From the NCBI GenBank assembly GCA_938084195.1, contig CALKDJ010000114.1, forward strand, positions 1 to 14,004: a stretch of DNA of 14,004 nt, in the 5' to 3' direction. Below, piece after piece: positions 1 through 8,093 of this stretch. Every line of letters starts with the position of its first letter. The first letter of the stretch is position 1. The position numbers and the translations under genes were made by a program. The notes under the pieces were generated by a model, which saw only the letters and a list, made by a program, of their open reading frames with translations, did no database searches and was not told the origin of the DNA. This stretch comes from an uncultured Methylophilaceae bacterium (GTDB taxonomy: Bacteria > Pseudomonadota > Gammaproteobacteria > Burkholderiales > Methylophilaceae).

Positions 1-1
1 T

Positions 2-1291
2 ATCATTGGTTTATCTGGGCTCATCACACCATCTTTAGAGGAAATGACGCATGTTGCCAGTGAGATGCAACGTGATGACTATTTCAAAGAAAATAACATT
101 CCGCTGCTTATTGGAGGAGCTACGACTTCAAGAGCACATACAGCCGTTAAAATTTCAGATCATTACGATGGACCTGTAATTCATGTTTCTGATGCTTCAC
201 GGTCGGTATCAATTATGCAATCACTAATGGACCCAAAACAAAAGATAGAATATTTGATTAACTTATCTAAAGATTATGAAAATGTAAAACAGCTTCACGC
301 GAAGAAAAAGGGACCCTCTTATATTTCAATTAAAGATGCAAGAGAAAATAAATTAAGTCTTAAGTTCAACCCTATAAAACCAAAATTTATTGGGCGACGT
401 ATATTTAATAATATTGATATTCAATTAATAAGTGAATATATAGATTGGGCACCATTTTTTCAAACATGGGATCTCCATGGAAGGTATCCTGCTATTCTAG
501 AGGATGAGGTAGTTGGAGAAAGTGCTAAAAGTTTATTCAAAGATGCGAAAAAAATGTTAGATAAAATTATTAATGAAAAAAAGTTAAAAGCAAATGGAGT
601 GATAGGGTTTTATCCAGCAAATTCTGTTAACGATGATGATATTGAGCTATATGCAGATGATGAATCCTCTGATCCAATTTTTACCTACTATGGCTTAAGG
701 CAACAAACGCAAAAACCAAACATTAAGGGAGATCAAAAACCAAATATTTGTTTAGCAGATTATATCGCTCCAAAAACAAGTGGAATTAAAGATTATATTG
801 GTCTTTTTGCAGTGACATCTGGAATCAATGTGGAATTATATGAAAAAATATTTGAAAAAGATGAGGATGATTATAATGGAATCATGATTAAAGCTATTAC
901 TGATCGACTTGCGGAAGCCTTCGCAGAGTATATGCATGATCGCGTGCGAAAAGACCTTTGGGGATACCAACCAAAAGAACTTTCTACTGAAGATATGATT
1001 CAAGAAAAATATCAAGGGATTAGACCAGCCCCCGGTTATCCTGCATGTCCAGAACATACAGTAAAAGAAGATATTTTTTCATTATTAGAAGCAAATGAAA
1101 TTGGTATGCAACTAACAGAGAGTATGGCAATGCATCCAGCCTCTTCAGTTAGTGGGTTTTATTTTGCTCATCCTGATGCGAAATATTTTAGTGTAGATAA
1201 AATTGACAAAGACCAGCTCGAAGATATGGCATCAAGAAGATCAATCTCAATTAAACAATTACAAAAATGGTTGGCACCTAACCTCAAATAA
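2..1291 (+). CDS. metH: Cobalamin-dependent methionine synthase MetH, 3' part (5' end outside window)
   Basis: This is the C-terminal part of MetH, which methylates homocysteine using methylcobalamin and methyltetrahydrofolate in the cytoplasm. The frame is open from base 2, so the first internal ATG (44) is not the start. About 429 residues are visible out of a usual 1,200 or so. They begin in the end of the cobalamin-binding domain, with GLSGLITPSLEEM and GGATTSRAHTAVKI. The full reactivation domain follows, with YIDWAPFF, ILEDEVVG, the DRLAEAFAEYMHDRVRK helix and the S-adenosylmethionine site RPAPGYPACPEH near 1022-1057. The protein ends WLAPNLK, as in the E. coli enzyme. The catalytic cobalamin-binding His and the homocysteine and folate domains lie upstream, outside the window. 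The stop is 2 bases before mpl, so metH probably heads or sits within the long operon. Identity is very secure. Confidence 0.97.
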   Translation: MIGLSGLITPSLEEMTHVASEMQRDDYFKENNIPLLIGGATTSRAHTAVKISDHYDGPVIHVSDASRSVSIMQSLMDPKQKIEYLINLSKDYENVKQLHAKKKGPSYISIKDARENKLSLKFNPIKPKFIGRRIFNNIDIQLISEYIDWAPFFQTWDLHGRYPAILEDEVVGESAKSLFKDAKKMLDKIINEKKLKANGVIGFYPANSVNDDDIELYADDESSDPIFTYYGLRQQTQKPNIKGDQKPNICLADYIAPKTSGIKDYIGLFAVTSGINVELYEKIFEKDEDDYNGIMIKAITDRLAEAFAEYMHDRVRKDLWGYQPKELSTEDMIQEKYQGIRPAPGYPACPEHTVKEDIFSLLEANEIGMQLTESMAMHPASSVSGFYFAHPDAKYFSVDKIDKDQLEDMASRRSISIKQLQKWLAPNLK

Positions 1292-1293
1292 TC

Positions 1294-2655
1294 ATGCATA
1301 TTCATATATTAGGTATATGTGGAACATTCATGGCAGGTATCGCCTCTTTAGCGAAATCAAGCGGATATAAGGTAACCGGTTGTGACAAAAATGTTTATCC
1401 CCCCATGTCTACCCAATTAAAAAATCAAGATATTGCTATTATTGAAGGGTTCGATAAAGACCAGGTATCCCTTAATCCTGATATATACATTATTGGTAAC
1501 GTTATAACTAGAGGCAACCCTCTAATGGAAACAATACTCTCCAAAAATCTCGCCTTTCAATCAGGGCCTCAATGGTTGTATGAAAATATACTGCATGAAA
1601 AATGGGTTTTAGCCATAGCCGGAACCCATGGAAAAACAACTACCACCGCCATGCTGACTTGGATTCTTGAATACAATAAAATGGCTCCAGGCTATCTTAT
1701 TGGAGGAATTCCAACTAACTTTAAATCCTCAGCAAGATTACCCATAGAAACTAAAAAAAATGTGCCAAGCTTTTTTGTAATTGAAGGGGATGAATATGAC
1801 ACGGCTTTTTTTGACAAGCGCTCAAAATTTATTCATTATCACCCCCGTACACTAGTTTTAAATAATCTTGAATTTGATCATGCAGATATTTTCGATAATC
1901 TAGAACATATAAAAAAACACTTTCATCACTTAATAAGAATTATGCCTCAAGAAGGCCAAATCATTTCTAACGCTGAAAGTAATGCTTTAAGGGAAACGCT
2001 GGATATGGGTACATGGTCTGAGATTGAATATTTTTCTGATGAGAAAGGATGGTCATATCAAATCAACAAAGGTTGGCATTCTTTGTCTATTTCATATAAA
2101 AATAAAAATCAAGGGGTACTTAATTGGGATCTAATAGGTCATCATAATGCCAGCAATGCGCTTGCAGCTATAGCCGCTGCAAAGCATGTCGGTATAACTC
2201 CTGAAAATGCTATTGAAGCACTTTCCCTATTTAAAGGGGTAAAGAAGCGTATGGAAAAAATTGCATCTTATGATAACGGGATTAATTTATATGATGATTT
2301 TGCACATCATCCAACAGCAATAATGACGACCCTAGCAGGTATAAAAAAGACAAAGCTTAAAGGGAGAATTATCGCAGTTATTGAACCACGATCAAACACC
2401 ATGAAATTAGGATCTATGAAAAAAGAATTAATAAAGAGTCTAAAAGATGCTGATAAAGTATATTGCTACGCGAATAATCTTTCGTGGAACGCTAAAGAAC
2501 TCTTTGCACATTCTCAAAATGTTATAGTCTCTGATAATATTGATTTATTAGCAAATAAGATTGCTCAAGACCAACAAAATGAGGATCAAATAATCTTTAT
2601 GAGTAATGGTAGCTTCGCAAATATTCAAACTAAAGTTGTTACACTATTGCAATGA
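1294..2655 (+). CDS. mpl: UDP-MurNAc:L-alanyl-gamma-D-glutamyl-meso-diaminopimelate ligase (Mpl)
   Basis: Mpl is a cytoplasmic Mur-ligase-family enzyme that attaches recycled murein tripeptide to UDP-N-acetylmuramic acid using ATP, returning cell-wall peptide to peptidoglycan synthesis. The 453 residues match the usual length (about 455). The N-terminal domain opens HIHILGICGTFMAGIA. The ATP loop AGTHGKTTTT is at about 109-118. The central domain carries EGDEYDTAFFDKRSKF and NNLEFDHADIF, which are more typical of Mpl than of MurC. The C-terminal domain has HNASNALAA, YDDFAHHPTA and EPRSNTMKLG. The start lies 2 bases after the metH stop and lacks a Shine-Dalgarno motif, suggesting translational coupling. 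The stop overlaps the next start by 4 bases (ATGA). MurC is the main alternative, but the short N-terminal motif and EGDEYD signature favour Mpl. Confidence 0.95.
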   Translation: MHIHILGICGTFMAGIASLAKSSGYKVTGCDKNVYPPMSTQLKNQDIAIIEGFDKDQVSLNPDIYIIGNVITRGNPLMETILSKNLAFQSGPQWLYENILHEKWVLAIAGTHGKTTTTAMLTWILEYNKMAPGYLIGGIPTNFKSSARLPIETKKNVPSFFVIEGDEYDTAFFDKRSKFIHYHPRTLVLNNLEFDHADIFDNLEHIKKHFHHLIRIMPQEGQIISNAESNALRETLDMGTWSEIEYFSDEKGWSYQINKGWHSLSISYKNKNQGVLNWDLIGHHNASNALAAIAAAKHVGITPENAIEALSLFKGVKKRMEKIASYDNGINLYDDFAHHPTAIMTTLAGIKKTKLKGRIIAVIEPRSNTMKLGSMKKELIKSLKDADKVYCYANNLSWNAKELFAHSQNVIVSDNIDLLANKIAQDQQNEDQIIFMSNGSFANIQTKVVTLLQ

Positions 2656-3497
2656 CATTAAATATGATGAATGAACCTTTTAGCCATATTCATTTCACCA
2701 TTGCAATTCTTATCTCTCTGATAATACATATTACCTTTGTTATATATGGTAACTTTAATATTAACAGTGATGGTTATAATAAAATCCAAAGTGATATCGA
2801 ATTAATTATCATTGAAAAGCCAAAAAAAGAATCTGTAATTATCGAACCATCTAGCACGCTAAATACAAGCGAAATTATTGAAGAAGAACCAAAAGAAGAA
2901 ATAATTTTTAAAGAGGAGGTTATTGTAAAAATTCCTGCTCAAGAATCAATCCCAACCAAAAAACTATTAGCCACTGAAGAAGACTTAGCAATATCAGAAA
3001 ATACTATTCCAGCCACTGAAGAAGACTTAGCAATATCAGAAAATACTATTCCAGCCACTGAAGAAGAAACAGAAATTATTAGTACATCAGAATTAATATC
3101 TAATTTAGGAAATTTAGACTTATCGCCAAGAAAAGAATTAAGTACAAATAGAGTAAAAACTATTTCTGCTAGTACTAAGGATTATGAATACCGATTATAT
3201 TTTGAAGCATGGCGACAAAAAGTTGAGCGTATTGGAGCACTTAATTACCCTGAATCAGCAAAAGCAGGAAATCTTGGTGCTTTGAGGCTGACTGTGAGTT
3301 TGAATAAAGAAGGAAACATTAAAGAAATTATTATTAATAAAACCTCGGGAAATAAAGAGTTAGATGAGGCCGCTATTAAAATTGTAAGATTAGGTGAACC
3401 CTATGCAGTATTTTCACCAAAAATGCAAAAAGAAGTAGACCTCATTAATATCACTAGAACATGGAAGTTTACTGAAGACACCTATTCATCAAATTAA
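2652..3497 (+). CDS. TonB-family energy transducer-like protein with acidic repeat linker
   Basis: This 281-residue protein has the layout of TonB, which spans the inner membrane and periplasm to pass proton-motive energy to outer-membrane receptors. A single membrane segment lies at about 15-33. Within it Ser22 and His26 have the same four-residue spacing as the functional Ser/His pair of TonB. The C-terminal domain (about 198-272) shows YPESAKAGNLGALRLTVSLN, GNIKEI, SGNKELDEAA and a final TWKF, typical of the TonB C-terminal fold. The linker is unusual: it is rich in Glu and poor in Pro, whereas classical TonB has a Pro-rich spacer. It also contains a perfect 14-residue duplication. No exbB or exbD is adjacent, so the partner motor must be elsewhere or the protein has another periplasmic role. 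It overlaps mpl by 4 bases and stops 5 bases before the next gene. Confidence 0.8.
   Translation: MTLNMMNEPFSHIHFTIAILISLIIHITFVIYGNFNINSDGYNKIQSDIELIIIEKPKKESVIIEPSSTLNTSEIIEEEPKEEIIFKEEVIVKIPAQESIPTKKLLATEEDLAISENTIPATEEDLAISENTIPATEEETEIISTSELISNLGNLDLSPRKELSTNRVKTISASTKDYEYRLYFEAWRQKVERIGALNYPESAKAGNLGALRLTVSLNKEGNIKEIIINKTSGNKELDEAAIKIVRLGEPYAVFSPKMQKEVDLINITRTWKFTEDTYSSN
2969..3067 (+). repeat. 42-base in-frame tandem repeat, two perfect copies plus a partial third
   Basis: Copies at 2969-3010 and 3011-3052 are identical base for base. A third copy matches for its first 15 bases (3053-3067) and then diverges. The unit is 14 codons, so the tonB-like frame is kept; it encodes the peptide ATEEDLAISENTIP at about 107-120 and 121-134. 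Perfect identity at the DNA level, including third codon positions, points to a recent duplication or to slippage-prone length variation in the periplasmic linker. Confidence 0.97.
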
Positions 3498-3502
3498 ATC
3501 AT

Positions 3503-4258
3503 ATGTTACTCATATTTTCTGACTTAGATGCAACACTTCTCGATCACAATACTTATTCTTTTAAAGAGGCTTTGCCTGCATTACAGCTTATAAGAAAAAG
3601 AAAGATTCCTCTAATACTATCGAGCAGTAAAACCTATGACGAGATGATAGTTATTAGAAAAGAACTCAGCAATCATGATCCATTTATATACGAAAATGGG
3701 TCTGGAATATATTTTGAGGACAACAAAGTAAGTCTGGGTACAAGCCACTCTGAAATAAGTAATTTATTGCAAGATTTAAAAAAACGTTTTTCTTTTATAT
3801 CCTTTTATGACCTTGGACCGAAAGGTATTCAAAAAGAAACTGGATTAGATATCCATGCCAGTAAAAGAGCTTATCGCAGAGAATTTACTGAACCTCTTAT
3901 TTGGAAAGATAGTACGCAAAACCTCATTATTTTTAAACAGCTTTTGCAACAAAATAATTTAACAGCTGCCCAAGGAGGAAGATTTCTGACCATCTCAAGC
4001 GCAAAAAATAAAGGAGATGCACTATTATGGGTCAAAAAAAGGTATGAAAGTATCGCAAAAGTGAAAATTACGACCATAGGATTGGGTGATAGTGAAAATG
4101 ATATTAATATGTTGGACTGTGCCGACAAAGCGATAATCGTAAGGCACCCAAAAAAACTGCCCCCAAATATAAATGGGCATGCATCTTTAATCATTACAGA
4201 TGCAATTGGGCCAAAAGGTTGGAATGAGGCAATAATTAATATATTGGATGAACAATGA
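3503..4258 (+). CDS. gpgP: HAD-family glucosyl-3-phosphoglycerate (MpgP-type) phosphatase
   Basis: This 251-residue protein is a HAD phosphatase of the mannosyl-3-phosphoglycerate phosphatase type. Motif I is FSDLDATLLD with Asp7 and Asp9. Motif II is the Ser cluster 40-42. A KGDAL segment at 170-174 supplies the conserved Lys. Motif IV is GLGDSENDINML, with Asp196 and Asp200. The ENGSGIY segment (64-70) and the cap motif YRREFTEPL (124-132) are typical of the MpgP/GpgP group. Because it overlaps a GT81 glucosyl-3-phosphoglycerate synthase by 4 bases (ATGA), its likely substrate is glucosyl-3-phosphoglycerate, giving glucosylglycerate. Family members often accept both the mannosyl and glucosyl forms, so the sugar is assigned from context. 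The start has no Shine-Dalgarno motif and lies 5 bases after the previous stop. Confidence 0.87.
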   Translation: MLLIFSDLDATLLDHNTYSFKEALPALQLIRKRKIPLILSSSKTYDEMIVIRKELSNHDPFIYENGSGIYFEDNKVSLGTSHSEISNLLQDLKKRFSFISFYDLGPKGIQKETGLDIHASKRAYRREFTEPLIWKDSTQNLIIFKQLLQQNNLTAAQGGRFLTISSAKNKGDALLWVKKRYESIAKVKITTIGLGDSENDINMLDCADKAIIVRHPKKLPPNINGHASLIITDAIGPKGWNEAIINILDEQ

Positions 4259-5475
4259 GTGATTTTTACCAAAACGGCATTATTACAAATCTTCATAATC
4301 TTCGAGTTCAAGATACTGAGAGCCTAGAAAAAGAACTGCTCGCCTTTTCAAAAGTAAGACCAATGGGGCTCGTTCTTCCCTCATTATATTCCGAGCTACT
4401 CTTGCCAGCATTGGGTAATATTGTGAAGGAATTAAAAGATGTAAAATATTTACATCAAATTGTTATTGGTCTTGACCGTGCAACGAAATATGAATATAGA
4501 GATGCCTTAAATTATTTTTCGAAATTACCTCAAGAACATGTTGTTTTATGGAATGATGGGCCAAGATTAAAAGCGCTAGATAAAAAACTACAAAAACTTA
4601 AATTAGCGCCTCAAGAAATGGGAAAAGGCAGAAATGTTTGGTACTGCTTTGGTTACCTTTTAGCCGACAATCAAGTAGAGTCAGTTGCCCTTCATGATTG
4701 TGATATCGTAACCTATACCCGAGATTTACTCGCCCGTTTAATTTACCCTGTGGCAAATCCAAATTTTAATTACCAATTTTGCAAAGGCTATTACTCACGC
4801 GTTTCCACAAATAAAATTAATGGTCGAGTGTGTCGATTACTCGTAACGCCTTTAATTCGTTCATTAATGAAAATATTTCCTGCTAATGATTATTTAGAGT
4901 ACTTAAATAGTTACCGATATGCCTTATCTGGGGAATTTTCTCTTAGGACCGAAGTGTTAAATGACATCAGAATACCTAGTGACTGGGGTTTAGAAATTGG
5001 AGTATTGTCTGAAATGAATAGAAATTATGCCAATAATAGAATATGCCAAGTAGATATTGCTGATAAATACGATCATAAGCATCAAGAGTTAAGTGAGGCA
5101 GATGCAAGCAAAGGATTGTCAAAAATGTCGATTGATATCAGTAAATCCATCTTCAGAAAACTTGCAACCACAGGCCTTGTATTTAACAACGAGACCTTTC
5201 GGTCAATAAAAGCAACCTACTTTCGTATCGCATTAGATTTTGTAGAAACTTATAATAATGATGCAAAAATGAATGGGCTTTCTTTTGATATTCATGAAGA
5301 AGAAAAAGCAGTGGAGCTATTTGCAGAAAATATTATGAATGCTGGATCACATTTTTTAGAGCACCCCATGGAAACTCCCTTTATACCCAGTTGGACAAGA
5401 GTGAATAGTGCATGTCCAGAATTAGGTGAGGAAATAATGCATGCTGTAAAACTGGATATGAAAGAACACTCCTAA
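4255..5475 (+). CDS. gpgS: Glucosyl-3-phosphoglycerate synthase, GT81 family
   Basis: GpgS transfers glucose from a nucleotide sugar to 3-phosphoglycerate, the first step of glucosylglycerate synthesis, in the cytoplasm. The 406 residues show the GT-A layout of the family. The nucleotide-sugar region includes LHDCDIV, with a metal-binding D-x-D motif at 148-150. KGYYSRV (177-183) and RVCRLLVTPLIRSL follow. The acceptor-side SGEFSLR (225-231) and WGLEIGVL (244-251) match the mycobacterial GpgS pattern as I remember it. His274 in DKYDHKHQ is in the position of the metal-binding His. The phosphatase comes first and overlaps it; the phosphorylase starts 3 bases after its stop. This three-gene order supports the assignment. 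The related mannosyl-3-phosphoglycerate synthase (GT55) was considered, but the SGEF and WGLEIG motifs favour GT81. Confidence 0.9.
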   Translation: MSDFYQNGIITNLHNLRVQDTESLEKELLAFSKVRPMGLVLPSLYSELLLPALGNIVKELKDVKYLHQIVIGLDRATKYEYRDALNYFSKLPQEHVVLWNDGPRLKALDKKLQKLKLAPQEMGKGRNVWYCFGYLLADNQVESVALHDCDIVTYTRDLLARLIYPVANPNFNYQFCKGYYSRVSTNKINGRVCRLLVTPLIRSLMKIFPANDYLEYLNSYRYALSGEFSLRTEVLNDIRIPSDWGLEIGVLSEMNRNYANNRICQVDIADKYDHKHQELSEADASKGLSKMSIDISKSIFRKLATTGLVFNNETFRSIKATYFRIALDFVETYNNDAKMNGLSFDIHEEEKAVELFAENIMNAGSHFLEHPMETPFIPSWTRVNSACPELGEEIMHAVKLDMKEHS

Positions 5476-5478
5476 AAA

Positions 5479-7227
5479 ATGGATAAGCCCGCACCTTATG
5501 GCGAATTAAATGCAAAAATTCTTCATCATCTCAATCAAATATATCAAGATCAAGATAATGAAAAATTAACCGAAGACATAATAAAGATTTTTTTTAAAAA
5601 TCATCTTCCTATTAGCCCAAACCCCAATGAAACTAAGTGGAATCAGCAGGATATTATATTGATAACTTATGCTAACAGCATTGTAGAGAAAGAAAAAATA
5701 CCGCTTCAAAGCCTCCAAAAATTTTTAAATACTTATGTCGATGACTATATAAATTCCGTACATATACTTCCCTATTTTCCCTACAGCTCCGATGATGGAT
5801 TTGCAGTTATTGATTTTAAAAATATTAATGATGCTTTTGGGTCATGGGAAGATATTGAGACTATTGCCACCAAATATAAGCTGATGACTGATTTAGTCAT
5901 TAATCACGTATCATCCAGAAGTCAATGGTTCGATCAATTTAAAAGTAATAAGAATCCTGGACAACATTATTTTATATCAGTTGAACCAAATACGGATACT
6001 TCAGAAGTTACAAGACCAAGGACAAGCCCACTGCTCCAAGAGGTGGAAACACTCAATGGGAAAAAACTTGTATGGTCCACCTTTAGCCATGATCAACCTG
6101 ATCTGAATTTCTCGAACCCAGATGTATTGCTCGAGGTGATTGACATTACTCGTACCTATCTCGATCATGGTAGTAAAATATTTAGGCTTGATGCAATAGC
6201 ATTTATTTGGAAAGAGTTAGGTACCAAATGTATCAACCTTCCTCAAACCCATGAAATCATTCGTTTAATAAGAACTCTCATTGATTTTTATTCTGATGAG
6301 ATTTATTTGATTACTGAAACCAATATTCCTAATAGAGAAAATTTGTCTTATTTTGGTAACCGCAACGAAGCCCATCTTGTTTATAATTTTGCGCTACCTC
6401 CTCTTATTATATTTACCCTATTAAATGGTAAATCAGAAAAAATAAAACAATGGCTAATGGCAATGCCACCGGCAATGTTTGGAACAACTTATTTCAATTT
6501 TATAGCTAGTCATGATGGTATTGGTCTAAGACCGGTAGAACAAATTTTATCGATCTCAGAGGTTGATCAATTAGCAAGCAATATTGAAAAAGCAGGAGGA
6601 AAAATATCCTATCGTTCTACCGAAGGAAGTGAACGTCCTTATGAAATGAATATTGCTTTGTTTGATGCACTAAAATTTCATGTCGATGATAATGATGATG
6701 GGTTTCAAGAAGAAAGATTTATTGCTGCACATACTATTATGTTAGCCCTTGAAGGCATTCCTGCCTTTTATATTAACAGCCTGCTTAGTACAGAAAATGA
6801 TTATCAAAAGTTAGAGCATAGCGGGCATAATAGGGCGATTAATCGACATCAATGGTCCATGGATAACCTTATTCAAAAACTCTCAGAAGATAATCATCAT
6901 TCCAGAATTTACCAAGAATTATTAAGATTGATTAAATTAAGAAAAGAACAACCCGCATTTCATCCCAATGCCACTCAATTTACCCTTAATTTAGGTAATG
7001 ACACTTTAGCGCTATGGCGTCAAAGTTTAGACCGTGATCAAAGTATATTTGCTATCCATAATATTTCAAATAAAGAAGTATCCATCCAACTTTCTGACCT
7101 AAATCTTATTGAAACTGATATGTGGGCTGATTTAATTTCTGGAAATCCATTAAGTAGTACGCATGAAGTTTTGATACTTAAGGCTTATCAATCAATGTGG
7201 ATTACAAATAAATCAAGTATCATATAA
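5479..7227 (+). CDS. GH13 subfamily 18 sugar phosphorylase, probably glucosylglycerate phosphorylase
   Basis: This 582-residue protein is a sucrose-phosphorylase-type glycoside hydrolase family 13 enzyme. The barrel begins near residue 60 with ILITYANS and HILPYFPYSSDDGFAV (95-110). Region I is DLVINHVSSRSQWF (138-151). The nucleophile is Asp238 in FRLDA. The acid/base is Glu280 in LITETN. The transition-state stabiliser is Asp346 in SHDGIGLRP. A small beta domain ends the protein. Sucrose, sucrose 6-phosphate and glucosylglycerate phosphorylases share this fold. Its position 3 bases after gpgS makes glucosylglycerate the likeliest substrate: phosphate plus glucosylglycerate gives glucose 1-phosphate plus glycerate, as described for E. 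coli YcjM and a Meiothermus enzyme. Substrate specificity is inferred, while family membership is clear. It has no Shine-Dalgarno motif, and a 27-base gap, the longest in this operon, follows. Confidence 0.85.
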   Translation: MDKPAPYGELNAKILHHLNQIYQDQDNEKLTEDIIKIFFKNHLPISPNPNETKWNQQDIILITYANSIVEKEKIPLQSLQKFLNTYVDDYINSVHILPYFPYSSDDGFAVIDFKNINDAFGSWEDIETIATKYKLMTDLVINHVSSRSQWFDQFKSNKNPGQHYFISVEPNTDTSEVTRPRTSPLLQEVETLNGKKLVWSTFSHDQPDLNFSNPDVLLEVIDITRTYLDHGSKIFRLDAIAFIWKELGTKCINLPQTHEIIRLIRTLIDFYSDEIYLITETNIPNRENLSYFGNRNEAHLVYNFALPPLIIFTLLNGKSEKIKQWLMAMPPAMFGTTYFNFIASHDGIGLRPVEQILSISEVDQLASNIEKAGGKISYRSTEGSERPYEMNIALFDALKFHVDDNDDGFQEERFIAAHTIMLALEGIPAFYINSLLSTENDYQKLEHSGHNRAINRHQWSMDNLIQKLSEDNHHSRIYQELLRLIKLRKEQPAFHPNATQFTLNLGNDTLALWRQSLDRDQSIFAIHNISNKEVSIQLSDLNLIETDMWADLISGNPLSSTHEVLILKAYQSMWITNKSSII

Positions 7228-7254
7228 AAATACATTGTTATAGATTATTAGCGC

Positions 7255-8091
7255 ATGGCAACATTAAGTATCCTCAATCATGATCGTAAGATTTTTGATA
7301 AAAAATATATCTACCCAGTTTTATCCAGAAGGGCGGGCGGTCTATCTCTAGGCATCAATCTTAATACGAATAATGCATGCAACTGGCAATGTATTTATTG
7401 TGAAATTCCCAACCTAACTCGAGGAAAACCTGAGTCAATAGATACTAAGTTACTAAAAGAAGAACTCTTTTTTTGGCTTCATGAAATTACCCAAAATAAT
7501 TTCTTAGGCAATCATGCTCCACCTGATACTCTTTTAAAAGACATTGCCTTTTCAGGAAATGGGGAGCCTACGGCAGCGAAAGAATTTGAAGAGGTAATTA
7601 ATATAGTCATCACAGCTATAAATGAATTTAAATTAAATAATCTGATTACCATTCGTTTAATAACTAATGGAAGCTACATGTCCGACCAGTCTGTGCGAAA
7701 TGCCTGGAGTCTTATTAATCAAACACCAAAAGAAGTATGGTTTAAAATTGATAGCGTTGATAATGATGACATAAAAATGATTAATCAAATTAATCCAAGC
7801 CTTAATGCAACCAAGAAAAATATTGAATCATGTTTAGATATTTCCCCCACCATCATCCAAACATGTGTGATTAAAATTAATGACGAATTGCCCTCCAAAA
7901 AAAGTATCGATCAATATATTTCATTTCTAAAAAATTATGAAAAGAAATTAAAAGGTATTCATTTGTATAGTCTGGCAAGACCAACTGAGCAAAAAATAAC
8001 CGCAAAAATTGAAAGGCTATCTGAGAAAGAATTAAAAAGTGTTGCTGATAAAATAAGTGTGCTTAATATACCAATATCTACCTATGTATAG
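7255..8091 (+). CDS. Radical SAM protein of unknown function (COG0731-like)
   Basis: This 278-residue protein carries the radical S-adenosylmethionine iron-sulfur motif C-x3-C-x2-C (Cys42, Cys46, Cys49) in ACNWQCIYCE. It is preceded by SRRAGGLSLGINLN, which is typical of a widespread uncharacterised proteobacterial group. SGNGEPT (100-106) is the GGE-type motif contacting S-adenosylmethionine. RLITNGS (134-140), WFKIDS and HLYSLARPT (236-243) mark later barrel strands. There is no extra C-terminal Cys cluster, so no SPASM or auxiliary cluster domain is present. That rules against PqqE even though the next gene is PQQ-related. The gene starts 27 bases after the phosphorylase without a Shine-Dalgarno motif, and its stop is 2 bases before the PQQ lipoprotein start. 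The substrate is unknown; a link to the downstream protein is only suggested by the coupling. Confidence 0.85.
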   Translation: MATLSILNHDRKIFDKKYIYPVLSRRAGGLSLGINLNTNNACNWQCIYCEIPNLTRGKPESIDTKLLKEELFFWLHEITQNNFLGNHAPPDTLLKDIAFSGNGEPTAAKEFEEVINIVITAINEFKLNNLITIRLITNGSYMSDQSVRNAWSLINQTPKEVWFKIDSVDNDDIKMINQINPSLNATKKNIESCLDISPTIIQTCVIKINDELPSKKSIDQYISFLKNYEKKLKGIHLYSLARPTEQKITAKIERLSEKELKSVADKISVLNIPISTYV

Positions 8092-8093
8092 TT

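Noticed and set aside
836..1057. 73-residue minus-strand open frame inside metH
   Set aside because: It is antisense to the conserved MetH reactivation domain, with no start signal or family resemblance. The minus-strand frames at 8288-8539, 8921-9106 and 10012-10212 were dismissed on the same grounds.
44..1291. ATG at 44 as the start of a complete 415-residue gene
   Set aside because: The same frame is open back to base 2 and encodes the conserved MetH cobalamin-domain motif GLSGLITPSLEE upstream of that ATG, so the gene is truncated by the window edge.
3503..4258. Mannosylglycerate pathway (MpgP acting with MpgS)
   Set aside because: The phosphatase family covers both sugars, but the partner transferase has GT81 (GpgS) motifs rather than those of mannosyl-3-phosphoglycerate synthase.
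3871..4311. 146-residue open frame on the minus strand
   Set aside because: It lies antisense to the strongly supported gpgP and gpgS genes, has no recognisable domain, and is rich in Cys, Ser and Phe, as expected from the reverse of AT-rich coding sequence.
5479..7227. Plain sucrose phosphorylase assignment
   Set aside because: The fold is shared, but no sucrose transport or fructose metabolism gene is nearby, and the gene directly follows glucosylglycerate synthesis genes. Sucrose remains a possible alternative, not the preferred call.
7255..8091. Radical SAM gene as PqqE (PQQ synthesis), suggested by the neighbouring PQQ protein
   Set aside because: The protein has only the three radical SAM cysteines in a cluster motif and no C-terminal SPASM-type cysteines, is much shorter than PqqE, and lacks neighbouring pqqA, pqqC or pqqD.
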